Shown here piece after piece: positions 53,885 through 62,411 of a DNA stretch of 64,000 nt. Position 1 is the first letter of the stretch; every line of letters starts with the position of its first letter. Both the position numbers and the translations under genes were made by a program. The notes below the pieces were generated by a model. The model saw only the letters and a list, made by a program, of their open reading frames with translations. It did no database searches and was not told where the DNA came from. This DNA comes from CAVZMI01 sp050011775 (GTDB lineage Bacteria; Bacteroidota; Ignavibacteria; UBA10030; CAVZMI01), in NCBI GenBank assembly GCA_050011775.1, contig JBEKIL010000011.1:62001-126000 (forward strand), given 5' to 3'.

Positions 53885-54295
53885 ATGCGGGTGGATGACG
53901 ATGAAAAAATCCGTGAGATATTGAAAACAGCCAGATCCATTGCTGTCGTCGGCGCGTCGCCGAAACCATGGCGTGATAGTAGAAGTATTGCGCGTTTCCT
54001 CCTTGAACAGGGATATACGATTTTTCCGGTTAATCCATCCTATACAGAAATCGACAATCAACACTGCTATCCCACATTGCAACACATTCCGGTGTCGATT
54101 GACGTCGTTGATGTCTTTCGTCGTCCTGATGAATTATTACCAATTGTAGACGATGCAATTGCAATCCGGGCGCGTGTTCTCTGGTGTCAGCTGGGAGTGG
54201 TAAATGAAGAAGCCGCAGAACGTGCAGTAAACGCCGGGATGGATGTCGTTATGGATCACTGTATTGCTATTGAATACCGCCGGCTAATGCGCTGA
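53885..54295 (+). CDS. CoA-binding protein (YccU type)
   Basis: The 136-residue protein has the CoA_binding_2 fold: RSIAVVGASPKPWRDSRSIA, GYTIFPVNPSY, and VDVFRRPDELLPIVDDAI. It ends VMDHCIAIEYRRL with the conserved cysteine. Such proteins bind CoA, but no enzymatic role is agreed. It follows gcvPB by 15 bases, probably in the same transcript, and is 66 bases before the outer membrane protein gene. Confidence 0.9.
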   Translation: MRVDDDEKIREILKTARSIAVVGASPKPWRDSRSIARFLLEQGYTIFPVNPSYTEIDNQHCYPTLQHIPVSIDVVDVFRRPDELLPIVDDAIAIRARVLWCQLGVVNEEAAERAVNAGMDVVMDHCIAIEYRRLMR

Positions 54296-54361
54296 CGATA
54301 TTCTGCATTAAACGCTAACACCGGTAGGAAGCTTTGGAAAAATTGTAGTGTGGAGACATTA

Positions 54362-55696
54362 GTGAAATTTCTCAGCATCATATTTTTTTTGTGTATTCCT
54401 CTTGGTGCAATCGCAGCATGCGATGACACTCTTGCTGTTGCTAAGTATCCGCCCAATTCTATCATCCGGGGAATTATAATAACGGGGAATAAGAAGACAA
54501 AAGACTATATCATTACACGTGAAATGGCGCTCCATATCGGAGACACTGTCACATTCGAAGCGCTTGAATATGATAAGAATCGAATTTTCAGTCTCCGGCT
54601 TTTTAATCGCGTTGATATTGAACCCGTTCCGATCGACAGCAACGCTGTTCTCCTCCATATCGATGTCGATGAACGGTGGTATATTTTTCCGATTCCTATT
54701 TTAGGAATCAAGGATAGAGAGTGGTCGAGATTGTACTACGGACTGGCTGTTCTCCATGATAATTTTCTAGGTGAAAATCAGAAATTGTATGGAGCATTTG
54801 TACTGGGATATGATCCCTTTGCTCAGGTGACGTATAAAAATCCCCGCTTCGACTCTGACGGAGACGCTTTTCTCACAGTCCAGGCTGCTGTCGCACAAGT
54901 GAGAAATAAAAGTCTGCAGGCGCAGCTACTTGGACAGGAATTTGATGAGCGACAATATGTAGCCGAATGCCAGATAGGAAGGCGGTTTGGTAATTCATCG
55001 GCGTTATGGTTCCAACTGTCATATGCGACAGTAAACGTTACGGCCCCGGGCGAGGGACGAACGATTTCACCCGATGGGACAGATAGATATTTTGCTATTC
55101 AGCTTGGCGGTTTCTACGATACCCGAGATCTTACAGAATATCCACGGATGGGATCATATCTTGAGGTTGACATTATTAAAAAAGGACTCGGGTCAGTGAT
55201 TGATTATTGGCGGATGAATGCAGATGTACGCAGGTTTTTCCCGATTTACCTTGATGAATCGGGACCATTTGCATCGTTGGGATTGAGGGGATTCATCAAT
55301 ATCGCTGCCGGCGGGACAGTACCTCTGTATGATCATAAATATTTCGGATATGAAGAACGAATCCGCGGACATTTTAAAGATATTATGGAAGGAGAATCGA
55401 TCCTCGGAGGAACGGCCGAAATCCATGTACCAATACTGAATCCGATTTTTTTCAAAGTTTCGAACGTCCCGATCGCGCAATTTGCCACATGGCGGTTTGG
55501 TATTGTCGCAGCCGTGTTCGCGGATGCAGGTCAGGTCTGGTATCATGGATCGCCTATTGCCCTTCCACGATTCACCAGGGGATACGGCGGTGGGATTCAC
55601 CTGCTTCTTCCCTACAGCATAATTTTCAGGTCGGAAATCGGATTCGATGAACACGGACAATCACAATTTATCTTCGACCTTGGAGCAGCTTTGTAA
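54362..55696 (+). CDS. Omp85-superfamily outer membrane protein (single POTRA)
   Basis: The 444-residue protein has a signal peptide (LSIIFFLCIPLGAIA). One POTRA domain follows (residues about 35-110: IRGIIITGNKKTKDYIITRE, then RIFSLRLFNRVDIE). A 16-stranded barrel of the surface antigen type (about 125-444) ends in an aromatic-poor LGAAL. It is much shorter than BamA (about 800), resembling the small TamA/BamA-like proteins. It may insert or translocate proteins, or act as a lipid or adhesin port. The start is a GTG at 54362 with GGAG six bases ahead, rather than the GTG at 54350. The rsmE gene follows after one base. Confidence 0.83.
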   Translation: MKFLSIIFFLCIPLGAIAACDDTLAVAKYPPNSIIRGIIITGNKKTKDYIITREMALHIGDTVTFEALEYDKNRIFSLRLFNRVDIEPVPIDSNAVLLHIDVDERWYIFPIPILGIKDREWSRLYYGLAVLHDNFLGENQKLYGAFVLGYDPFAQVTYKNPRFDSDGDAFLTVQAAVAQVRNKSLQAQLLGQEFDERQYVAECQIGRRFGNSSALWFQLSYATVNVTAPGEGRTISPDGTDRYFAIQLGGFYDTRDLTEYPRMGSYLEVDIIKKGLGSVIDYWRMNADVRRFFPIYLDESGPFASLGLRGFINIAAGGTVPLYDHKYFGYEERIRGHFKDIMEGESILGGTAEIHVPILNPIFFKVSNVPIAQFATWRFGIVAAVFADAGQVWYHGSPIALPRFTRGYGGGIHLLLPYSIIFRSEIGFDEHGQSQFIFDLGAAL

Positions 55697-55697
55697 C

Positions 55698-56432
55698 ATG
55701 GATCTCTTTTATGCCGTCCCGGCAGATTGCTCAATCACAACGGTCATCCTTCGGGCTGATGAATTTCATCATTGTATCCGTGTGTTGCGAAAACGAATCG
55801 GCGACGAAGTAATGGTGACGGATGGAGCGGGGAATTTGTACAGGACAACCATCGCCCAAATTGAAAACGATTTTGCTGTTGCTCGCGTCGTTGATGTTCA
55901 GAAAAATTATCACGAGTCATCACTCCGTGTAACTCTGGCCATCGGCTTGCTGAAGAATCCGTCGCGAATGGAATTTGCCGTCGAAAAATGTACCGAGATC
56001 GGTGTCGAGACTTTTATTCCTCTTCACACATCACGGGTCATTTCCCGTAAGGTGAAAATCAACAGGTGGAACAATATCGTCCTTGCCGCGATGAAACAAT
56101 CGTGCCGCACAATCCTTCCTTCCGTTTCATTAATACAGCAGTTTGGAGCAATGCTCACGGCGTCCTCTCATTTCGGAGTGAAACTTATCGCTTACGAAGC
56201 TGTCGAAAATTCGACGAATATTCTCTCCGTTATGAATAAAAACGCCGGTGCCTCATCTGCGATTGTTTGTATCGGACCGGAAGGAGGATTTACCGAAGAA
56301 GAAATCCGGCAGGCAATGGCGGCGGGATTCGTTCCTGTGTCGCTCGGTCAGCGGCGGTTGCGTAGTGAAACAGCCGCGGTTGTAGCGGCAAGCCTGATTC
56401 TTTCATCAACCCACTTAGGGTCCCGACGTTAG
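55698..56432 (+). CDS. rsmE: 16S rRNA m3U1498 methyltransferase
   Basis: This 244-residue SPOUT-type methyltransferase modifies U1498 of 16S rRNA. Conserved are the N-terminal RADEFHHCIRVLRKRIGDEV PUA-like part (seen as EFHHCIRVLRKRIGDEV), LAIGLLKNPSRMEFAVEKCT, IPLHTSRVIS and the SAM knot CIGPEGGFTEEEI with SLGQRRLRSETAAV. The length fits (about 240). A frame reaching back to 55647 overlaps the upstream barrel gene, but the ATG at 55698 gives the normal start MDLFYAVP. It faces the cyclodeaminase gene on the opposite strand. Confidence 0.95.
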   Translation: MDLFYAVPADCSITTVILRADEFHHCIRVLRKRIGDEVMVTDGAGNLYRTTIAQIENDFAVARVVDVQKNYHESSLRVTLAIGLLKNPSRMEFAVEKCTEIGVETFIPLHTSRVISRKVKINRWNNIVLAAMKQSCRTILPSVSLIQQFGAMLTASSHFGVKLIAYEAVENSTNILSVMNKNAGASSAIVCIGPEGGFTEEEIRQAMAAGFVPVSLGQRRLRSETAAVVAASLILSSTHLGSRR

Positions 56433-56512
56433 AGAAACAGAGAATATGAAAATGGCTATCAAGCACGGAGGTTGTCGGCCTGTAAAGAGACAGAATTACA
56501 ATGGCAAAATTT

Positions 56513-57142
56513 TTATTGGATGAACACCTTACCGGCTTGTGCCAGAATTTCCCGGCTCATTTTCTCGCATGTCCGCTGGAGTGATTCCGCTTCTTTCGAT
56601 GTCCAACCGACAAACTCCACATCTTTGATCGTACCAATGTTGATGCGGACATTCAGCGCTGCACCGTCACATGCTGCCTGGAGCATAAGTGCTGAAACAC
56701 CGGCATCTCCGACGGCACTTGTAGTTCCTTTGGTTGCTACAATTTTTGTCAGTGCCAATGCGTCGATACAATGCCGCATTATGGTTAATGGAAGAAGAGC
56801 AGCCTCTTTCGTTGCGGCCTGAACCGCCGCTGAACGGAGAGCCTTCTGCTGGTCATTCTCTTTCGGCAGATTCATTGCTTCCATGACTTTTGTGAAAGCG
56901 TCCGAATCTTTGTCTAAGAGCTCTGTAAATTTTGCCCGCAGGATTTCGGCCTGTTCAAGAACTTTTTGCATTTCCGCTTCGACGGCTTCGTACTTTTTCT
57001 TTCCGATCGTCAATGAGCAGACCATTGAGGTGAGAGCCGCACCAAGTGCGCCGGCGAGCGCAGCAACACTTCCGCCGCCCGGGGCAGGTGAATTCGATGA
57101 AAGTTCATCGAGAAATTGTGTTATTCGTTGTTCTGTCAGCAT
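56513..57142 (-). CDS. Cyclodeaminase/cyclohydrolase family (FTCD C-terminal type)
   Basis: The 209-residue protein is the stand-alone form of the formiminotransferase-cyclodeaminase C-terminal domain. The typical start ITQFLDELSSNSPAPGGGSV and AALAGALGAALTSMV appear, followed by a helical core with DSDAFTKVMEAMNLP. It turns 5-formimino-THF into methenyl-THF, or acts as a methenyl-THF cyclohydrolase. It is the last gene of a minus-strand cluster with ftcD and hutI and ends 80 bases from the rsmE stop codon. Confidence 0.92.
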   Translation of the reverse strand: MLTEQRITQFLDELSSNSPAPGGGSVAALAGALGAALTSMVCSLTIGKKKYEAVEAEMQKVLEQAEILRAKFTELLDKDSDAFTKVMEAMNLPKENDQQKALRSAAVQAATKEAALLPLTIMRHCIDALALTKIVATKGTTSAVGDAGVSALMLQAACDGAALNVRINIGTIKDVEFVGWTSKEAESLQRTCEKMSREILAQAGKVFIQ

Positions 57143-57180
57143 AGTTTATTGTGTGTTTAATAGTGGATGTGGGTTTATCT

Positions 57181-58209
57181 TTATAATAAAAATTCGATGA
57201 TCTTTTTTTGTGGATCAAACCGTTCAAGCTGGCTCAATCCAAGTCGTTTGATTGCTAAATCGATTAATTGATCCTCCTGAAATAGTTTGCCCTGTGAATA
57301 AAACTGTCCGGCGAGCATCAGGGCAGCCTTTGGTGTTAATCCAACGATTTCACTTCCATTGGTATGTATACCCAGTTTTTGTGCATGCCTTGATACTTCT
57401 TCGAAGGCGACATGAGGAGGGGTGATTTCATAATTTGTAAGATTAATCGATACCTGTGCAACGTTACATTTTTCGAGAAAGACTCCGATTGCTTTTACTG
57501 ATTTTAATGATCCTGGAATATTAACGGTTTTTCCATGTGCATCTTTCACAACTTGACCATTCTCATCTTTTAACGGACGCCCGCTCTCACGGATCCTTAA
57601 TGCAATTTCGTGAGCATAACTCTGAATGTTTGTGTTGAGATTGACGTTGTATGCAATTAAAAAAGTCCGTGCACCGGTCACAGTCGCACCCGATTTCGGA
57701 TTGAATTGTGCCTCACCAAAATCCGGTTTCCAATTCGGGTCACGGAGTTTTTCGGGAAGTCCTTCATATTCTCCCTTGCGTACGGTTGCGAGGTTTTTCC
57801 GTTCGGGAATCCTGGCGGCTTCCTCATATAGATACACCGGAATATCCAATTTCTTTGCCACACTTTCACCATAGCTGTTTGCAAGTTCTACACAATCGCG
57901 CATCGTCAAACCACTGATAGGAATAAATGGCACGACGTCGGCGGCTCCCAGCCGTGGATGTTCACCTTTATGTGTCCTCATATCGATCCGTTCTGCAGCA
58001 ACTTTTGTAGCCTGAAATGCCGCCTCGACAATACCTTCAGGGTTGCCAATGAAAGTCACGACTGTCCGGTTATAATCGGCATTCGGTTCGAGATTGAGTA
58101 ACTTGACCCCGGGGACACGGCGGATTGCATCAGCGATTGCATTGATGGTATCGGCATTCTGTCCTTCACTAAAATTAGGGACACATTCGACTATTTGTTT
58201 TATAGCCAT
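57181..58209 (-). CDS. ftcD: Glutamate formimidoyltransferase
   Basis: This 342-residue enzyme moves the formimino group of N-formiminoglutamate to tetrahydrofolate, the last step of one histidine degradation route. The start VECVPNFSEGQNADTINAI, the loop HKGEHPRLGAADVVPFIPI and the NPKSGATVTGARTFLIAYNV and VSINLTNYEITPPH segments are characteristic. It lacks the cyclodeaminase domain, which is encoded by the gene after it (38 bases). Its start overlaps the hutI stop by one base (TGATG), so the two are coupled. Confidence 0.95.
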   Translation of the reverse strand: MAIKQIVECVPNFSEGQNADTINAIADAIRRVPGVKLLNLEPNADYNRTVVTFIGNPEGIVEAAFQATKVAAERIDMRTHKGEHPRLGAADVVPFIPISGLTMRDCVELANSYGESVAKKLDIPVYLYEEAARIPERKNLATVRKGEYEGLPEKLRDPNWKPDFGEAQFNPKSGATVTGARTFLIAYNVNLNTNIQSYAHEIALRIRESGRPLKDENGQVVKDAHGKTVNIPGSLKSVKAIGVFLEKCNVAQVSINLTNYEITPPHVAFEEVSRHAQKLGIHTNGSEIVGLTPKAALMLAGQFYSQGKLFQEDQLIDLAIKRLGLSQLERFDPQKKIIEFLL

Positions 58210-59453
58210 CAGAATTCAAGTATAGTGCCGTTTTTAATTACTCTCCACACATGATTGACGCCGAAAAAATATGAAATGTACAGGTAGTGAGGAATATCAA
58301 GAATTATTATATCGGCTTTTTTGCCAACCTCAATACTTCCGAGGCGGTCCGAGACTCCGATCGCGGCTGCCGCATTCAGTGTCGATGCGGTTATAGCTTC
58401 CTCCGGCGTCATTCGCATGTGAGTACAGGCAATCGTCATCATGAGGGGCATTGAAAACGACATACAGGAGTCCGGATTAAAATCACTGGCAAGTGCAACA
58501 GGGATTCCGGCATCGATTAGTGCACGCGCAGGCGCGTATGAACGGTTGAGAAAAAAAGATACGCCAGGCAGGAGTACTGCGATCGTCCGTGATGATTGCA
58601 ATGCTTTGATTCCTCTTTCGGAAACATGTTCGAGATGATCGACCGAAACAGCATTTAACTCTACGCCAAGTTCTGTCCCACCGGTGTTCGTCAATTTCTC
58701 GGCGTGGATTTTCATCTGCATTCCATGGTTCTTTGCAACCGTAAGAATTTCACGGGTTTCTTCTACCGAGAAAAATCCGCGCTCACATACGACATCGCAA
58801 TAACGGGCCAATTTTCTCTTCCCGACGTATGGGATCATTTTTTCTGTGATTGACCGGATATAACCTGCCCTGTCTTCTCGATATTCCGGAGGAACAGCAT
58901 GAGCCGGTAGGAATGTCGGAACAACATCGACGTAGTGTTCTTTTTGCACATCCTGAATTGCTTCGAGCATCGTGATTTCACTTTCCATGTTCAGACCGTA
59001 CCCAGTTTTGATTTCAACTGTTGTCGTTCCATGACGTAACATCGCGTCGAGATGACGATCGGTAGCCCGCTTAAGATCCTTTCGGGTGGTGGACCGTACC
59101 GATTTCACCGTACTTAAAATCCCTCCTTCTTGATCGTCGATTTCCTGGTCTGAAGCTCCCCGGCTCCGAAGTGCAAATTCATGGTGGCGGCCGTCGACAA
59201 AACAGGCATGGGTATGAGCATCGACAAAGCCGGGGACAGCGATTCGTCCGTCGGCATCGAGTGTATCAATTGTGTCGCCTGTTTCTCTGGAAAGCACACC
59301 TGATGGACCGATACGTTCGATATTTCCATCAATGATACGCACCGTAGCATTCTCGATCACACCAATATCCTGCATATCGGCGCCTGTTTTCACAGCGGCT
59401 CCATTGGATGCAACGGTGATGAGTTGTCCGATATTTGTAATAAGCAAATTCAT
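58209..59453 (-). CDS. hutI: Imidazolonepropionase
   Basis: The 414-residue amidohydrolase opens the imidazolone ring to N-formiminoglutamate. It has the metal-binding VPGFVDAHTHACFVDGR, the RHGTTTVEIKTGYGL segment, VSVDHLEHVSERGI and the late ASDFNPDSCMSFSMPL. A TTG at 59456 precedes the ATG at 59453, which is chosen. With ftcD and the cyclodeaminase gene it makes the second half of histidine degradation. Histidase (hutH) and urocanase (hutU) are not in the window, so they must lie elsewhere or be absent. It has its own promoter candidate upstream. Confidence 0.95.
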   Translation of the reverse strand: MNLLITNIGQLITVASNGAAVKTGADMQDIGVIENATVRIIDGNIERIGPSGVLSRETGDTIDTLDADGRIAVPGFVDAHTHACFVDGRHHEFALRSRGASDQEIDDQEGGILSTVKSVRSTTRKDLKRATDRHLDAMLRHGTTTVEIKTGYGLNMESEITMLEAIQDVQKEHYVDVVPTFLPAHAVPPEYREDRAGYIRSITEKMIPYVGKRKLARYCDVVCERGFFSVEETREILTVAKNHGMQMKIHAEKLTNTGGTELGVELNAVSVDHLEHVSERGIKALQSSRTIAVLLPGVSFFLNRSYAPARALIDAGIPVALASDFNPDSCMSFSMPLMMTIACTHMRMTPEEAITASTLNAAAAIGVSDRLGSIEVGKKADIIILDIPHYLYISYFFGVNHVWRVIKNGTILEF

Positions 59454-59506
59454 CAAGTTATTGCTGGATAGCCTAAAAAAAAGATATTGCAGAACACATC
59501 AAAAGT

Positions 59507-59535
59507 AAGATACAAAAGAGAAATAGCATCTGCAA
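59507..59535 (-). promoter_or_regulatory. Promoter for the hutI-ftcD operon
   Basis: Read on the minus strand, TTGCAG (59535-59530) and TATCTT (59512-59507) are separated by 17 bases and lie 54 bases before hutI. The facing porin gene has only a weaker candidate, TTGCTT (59563-59568) and TATATT (59584-59589) with a 15-base spacer. Confidence 0.4.
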
Positions 59536-59651
59536 GATAAAGTGACATAGGGATGGAATAGCTTGCTTCTCTACCTCATTTATTATATTTTTGCATTATC
59601 AACACTTACATCTCTAGTTCGTAATATTCTCACTTCATAAAGGGATCTTTT

Positions 59652-60722
59652 ATGAAAAACTCCGCTGTGTATCTTATCGTACTAGTGATCGTTCTTCTCT
59701 TTTCATCAACCGTGGTTAATGCACAAACACCGACAATGAAAATCGGAGGGTATGTCCAGAACTGGCTGATTTTGAGGGAAGGAACAGAGGGGATAGCCAA
59801 CGCGCCTGCACTCTATACGTCGGGATTTCGAATTCGACGCGCACGATTGGGTTTTAAGGGCGATATTTCTGAAATGTTCAACTACAACGTTCTCTTGGAA
59901 TTTGCCGGTTCTCAAAATATCCTCTTGGATTTTGCATCGACGGTAAAAATTGATCCTGCATTCAATATCACTGTTGGACAATTCATTGCACCGACACAGA
60001 TGTACGAGACATCGACAATTTCGAGTGCCAACACTGAATGTCTTGAAATCTCCGATATTGCTTCCACGATTTACACGACGATGAATCTAGATTCATACCG
60101 GGATGTAGGACTCATGGCCTCGGGGAATATTGATATGGTTAAATATGGTGCATATTTTGGAAACGGAAGAGGGCGGTTTAATTACGCCAGCAGAACCGGT
60201 ATCATCTCAAGAAAATTCGGTGATGGACTAATCGGAGGACGCATCGATATCGAGCCATTGAAAAATATTATTGTCGGTGGCCATTATGCCAGGAATAATC
60301 AAGAAAGTGTGGACAGTACAAGTTCTGGTTTGAGCAGTAAAAAATTGGATCGTCAAACATTTTCAGCCTTAGTTAATGTGAGCGATGCATCCGGGATGTT
60401 GATTCGAGCTGAATATGCCGGCGGGAAGAATAAGGATAATCCGGCAAAGGAAAGCAGTTTCAAAGGATATTATATCCTGTTCGGTTATAAATTTAATCCG
60501 CAAATTCAAGGCGTTCTCAGATACGAATGGATGGAAGTAAAAACCGGAGGTTTGGTTACAGGGGAGCATCAGACACTTGTCCTCGGCGGAACATATTTCT
60601 TTATGAAGGAAGAAAAAGAAATTGCCAAACTGCAACTAAATTATTTTGCACGTACGGAGACTTCACCGACTCCATCAGTGGATAACGACCTGTTATTGTT
60701 GGGACTTCAAATTAAATTCTGA
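59652..60722 (+). CDS. Porin of the Por_O_P family
   Basis: This 356-residue protein has a signal peptide (LLFSSTVVNAQ) and a barrel pattern of short alternating strands. It begins with MKIGGYVQNWLILREG and has SGFRIRRARLGFKGDISEMFNYNVLLEFA, here as FRIRRARLGFKGDI, the shared start of phosphate-selective porins O and P. The strands end in a long C-terminal strand with LLLGLQIKF. It lets solutes through the outer membrane, and the specificity is not predictable. It is monocistronic and ends with a clear terminator. Confidence 0.85.
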   Translation: MKNSAVYLIVLVIVLLFSSTVVNAQTPTMKIGGYVQNWLILREGTEGIANAPALYTSGFRIRRARLGFKGDISEMFNYNVLLEFAGSQNILLDFASTVKIDPAFNITVGQFIAPTQMYETSTISSANTECLEISDIASTIYTTMNLDSYRDVGLMASGNIDMVKYGAYFGNGRGRFNYASRTGIISRKFGDGLIGGRIDIEPLKNIIVGGHYARNNQESVDSTSSGLSSKKLDRQTFSALVNVSDASGMLIRAEYAGGKNKDNPAKESSFKGYYILFGYKFNPQIQGVLRYEWMEVKTGGLVTGEHQTLVLGGTYFFMKEEKEIAKLQLNYFARTETSPTPSVDNDLLLLGLQIKF

Positions 60723-60777
60723 AGTATTGGTTTTTATTCGACACAGACGAGGGAGGATTTGGAGAGAAGAGGTAATT

Positions 60778-60812
60778 TGTGCGGCGGCATGTTTTGCGCC
60801 GCGCAGTTTTTT
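60778..60812 (+). terminator. Terminator after the porin gene
   Basis: TGTGCGGCG (60778-60786) pairs with CGCCGCGCA (60797-60805), nine pairs with one G-U, and is followed by GTTTTTT (60806-60812). It is the clearest intrinsic terminator in the window, and its T tract touches the stop codon of the facing phosphatase gene. Confidence 0.8.
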
Positions 60813-62019
60813 AAAGGACTTTGACGACGACCAGTGTCATGTCATCATGCTGCGCCGATCCGTTGCTGAACTGCCTGACGCACTCGGAAACGCGGTTCAT
60901 AATTTGTCGGGCGCTTATACCCGAGAGGTCGGTTTGTTTAATACATTGTTCAAGTCGTTCGTTACCAAACAATTCCTTCTGTTGATTCATCGTTTCTGTT
61001 ATCCCGTCGGTCAGGAGAAAAACAATATCACCGCTATGCAGCTGAATATTTCTTTCCTCATAGGCGCTGTCTTCTTTCATTCCGAGTGGAAATGTGATTC
61101 CAACAGAATTCAGATGTTCGACGCCCTTTGACGAATACAGCATCGGTTTTGTTTGTCCCGCATTTGCAAAACATAGCGTTTGGTCAGAGAGGTTGAGAAC
61201 GGTAAGAAGAAAAGAAACGAAATGGCCCCGCTTTGTATGCGTATAAATGGAGCGATTCAATCGTGTAAGGATTTCTGCAGGTGAATCCGATTGTTTCGCT
61301 TCGCTTGTATATGCGCCGCTGGTAAATACAACCGACATTGCCGCCTGCATTCCTTTTCCCGAGACATCGACGATTGATATTCCAAATCTTTCATTACTCC
61401 CGCCGACAAACGTATAATCGTAATAGTCACCACCCACCTCCTGGGCAGGAAGCGACATGCCTGCAATATCGTATCCCGGTAACGATGGCTCCGTTTTTGG
61501 CATCAGTGAAATTTGAACATCGTGGGCTAATGTGAGTTCGGTCTGAAGAGATTCTTTCGCCTCGCGTTCGAGAGAGACCACCCAGGCAAGAAGATTGACC
61601 GCACCAAGTATCAATCCGCCGACGATTACCACCATCATCAATCCGCTGCCGATGTGAAAAAATGCGGCGATTACTCCCAGCGTAATAAGTGTATATGAAA
61701 TCACAACAAGCCGTTTCCGGTCTTCCGGGATATCGGTGTAGATTTCATCGCTCCATAAAAGCGAGAATGCCAGAGCATCCCAGAGCCGGATATGTTCAGT
61801 AGAGAGTTCTATTTTCTGACGCGAAATTTGCTTTCGTTGTGCAATGGCATATTTCAATCGATCCCATGTAAGATAAAGAAAGCCGGCGATGATCAGGTCG
61901 CCCGCAAAACGAGTCCAATTACCGTGAATTCCCTCTCCAAATGCTGAAATAAGCTCGATGACAATGATGATCTTGAGTGCGAGAAAGATGATTTTTTTGA
62001 ATTGAACAGGGTCAATCAT
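60811..62019 (-). CDS. Membrane-bound SpoIIE/RsbU-type protein phosphatase
   Basis: The 402-residue protein has hydrophobic helices in the first 160 residues (about 10-30, 38-50, 105-125 and 130-148). A C-terminal PPM-type Ser/Thr phosphatase domain follows, with TLAHDVQISLMPKTEPSLPG, AQEVGGDYYDY, SIVDVSGKGMQAAM, LLTDGITETMN and QHDDMTLVVVK. Such phosphatases act on anti-anti-sigma factors in partner-switching control of sigma factors or other outputs. No anti-sigma kinase or STAS gene is nearby. Neither a GAF nor a PAS sensor precedes the phosphatase, so the membrane part may be the sensor. The gene ends at the porin terminator. Confidence 0.92.
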   Translation of the reverse strand: MIDPVQFKKIIFLALKIIIVIELISAFGEGIHGNWTRFAGDLIIAGFLYLTWDRLKYAIAQRKQISRQKIELSTEHIRLWDALAFSLLWSDEIYTDIPEDRKRLVVISYTLITLGVIAAFFHIGSGLMMVVIVGGLILGAVNLLAWVVSLEREAKESLQTELTLAHDVQISLMPKTEPSLPGYDIAGMSLPAQEVGGDYYDYTFVGGSNERFGISIVDVSGKGMQAAMSVVFTSGAYTSEAKQSDSPAEILTRLNRSIYTHTKRGHFVSFLLTVLNLSDQTLCFANAGQTKPMLYSSKGVEHLNSVGITFPLGMKEDSAYEERNIQLHSGDIVFLLTDGITETMNQQKELFGNERLEQCIKQTDLSGISARQIMNRVSECVRQFSNGSAQHDDMTLVVVKVL

Positions 62020-62411
62020 AACAGATAGTATCGTTGTTGTACATTTCGATTAACATTCTTATATCTACCCTATGTACGTGCAATGAGAAAGAAATGTTGC
62101 TTTTTCTGGGGATGCGGATTAATCTATGTTGCCTCTTATCTGTTCAATATTGGTATATGAATATTCCATCTTCGAGCATTTTCATTTGACTGTCGATATC
62201 CCGCGTAGACACGACGTAAAAATTTTCCTGCAAGGTTGCTTTTGAAATGTTTCTTCGCGCACGCCTGCAATGTCTCATACTCTTTTCGAATGCACGGTAG
62301 CATTTCCAGTCGAGGGCTGTTTTTCCTCCACTGTCGTAGAATATTCCCCTGCAATTGAGTCGTATTTCGCGGGGTGCGATTTTTGGAGTTTTTATTGTGA
62401 TATCGAAGGAG
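62020..62411 (-). other. Gap between the phosphatase and response regulator genes
   Basis: This 392-base stretch has no long convincing gene. It holds one short minus-strand frame, listed separately, and a longer 72-codon minus frame in another phase (62136-62354, TTG start) that is rich in Arg and Lys and looks less protein-like. A promoter for the phosphatase is expected near 62040-62090, where TTGCAC and TATAAG occur but with poor spacing. Confidence 0.4.
62144..62278 (-). CDS. Small hypothetical protein, 44 residues
   Basis: An ATG at 62278 opens a 44-codon frame ending at a TGA at 62144-62146. Its last part (NFYVVSTRDIDSQMKMLEDG and IFIYQY) reads like real protein with alternating polar and hydrophobic residues; the first ten residues are Arg-rich. 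A weak AAAAGAG lies just ahead. I do not recognise it. It may be a small gene, a gene fragment, or chance. Confidence 0.25.
   Translation of the reverse strand: MRHCRRARRNISKATLQENFYVVSTRDIDSQMKMLEDGIFIYQY

Noticed and set aside
62136..62354. 72-codon minus-strand frame with a TTG start
   Set aside because: Basic composition with no motif; the shorter overlapping frame at 62144-62278 reads more like protein, and both remain doubtful.
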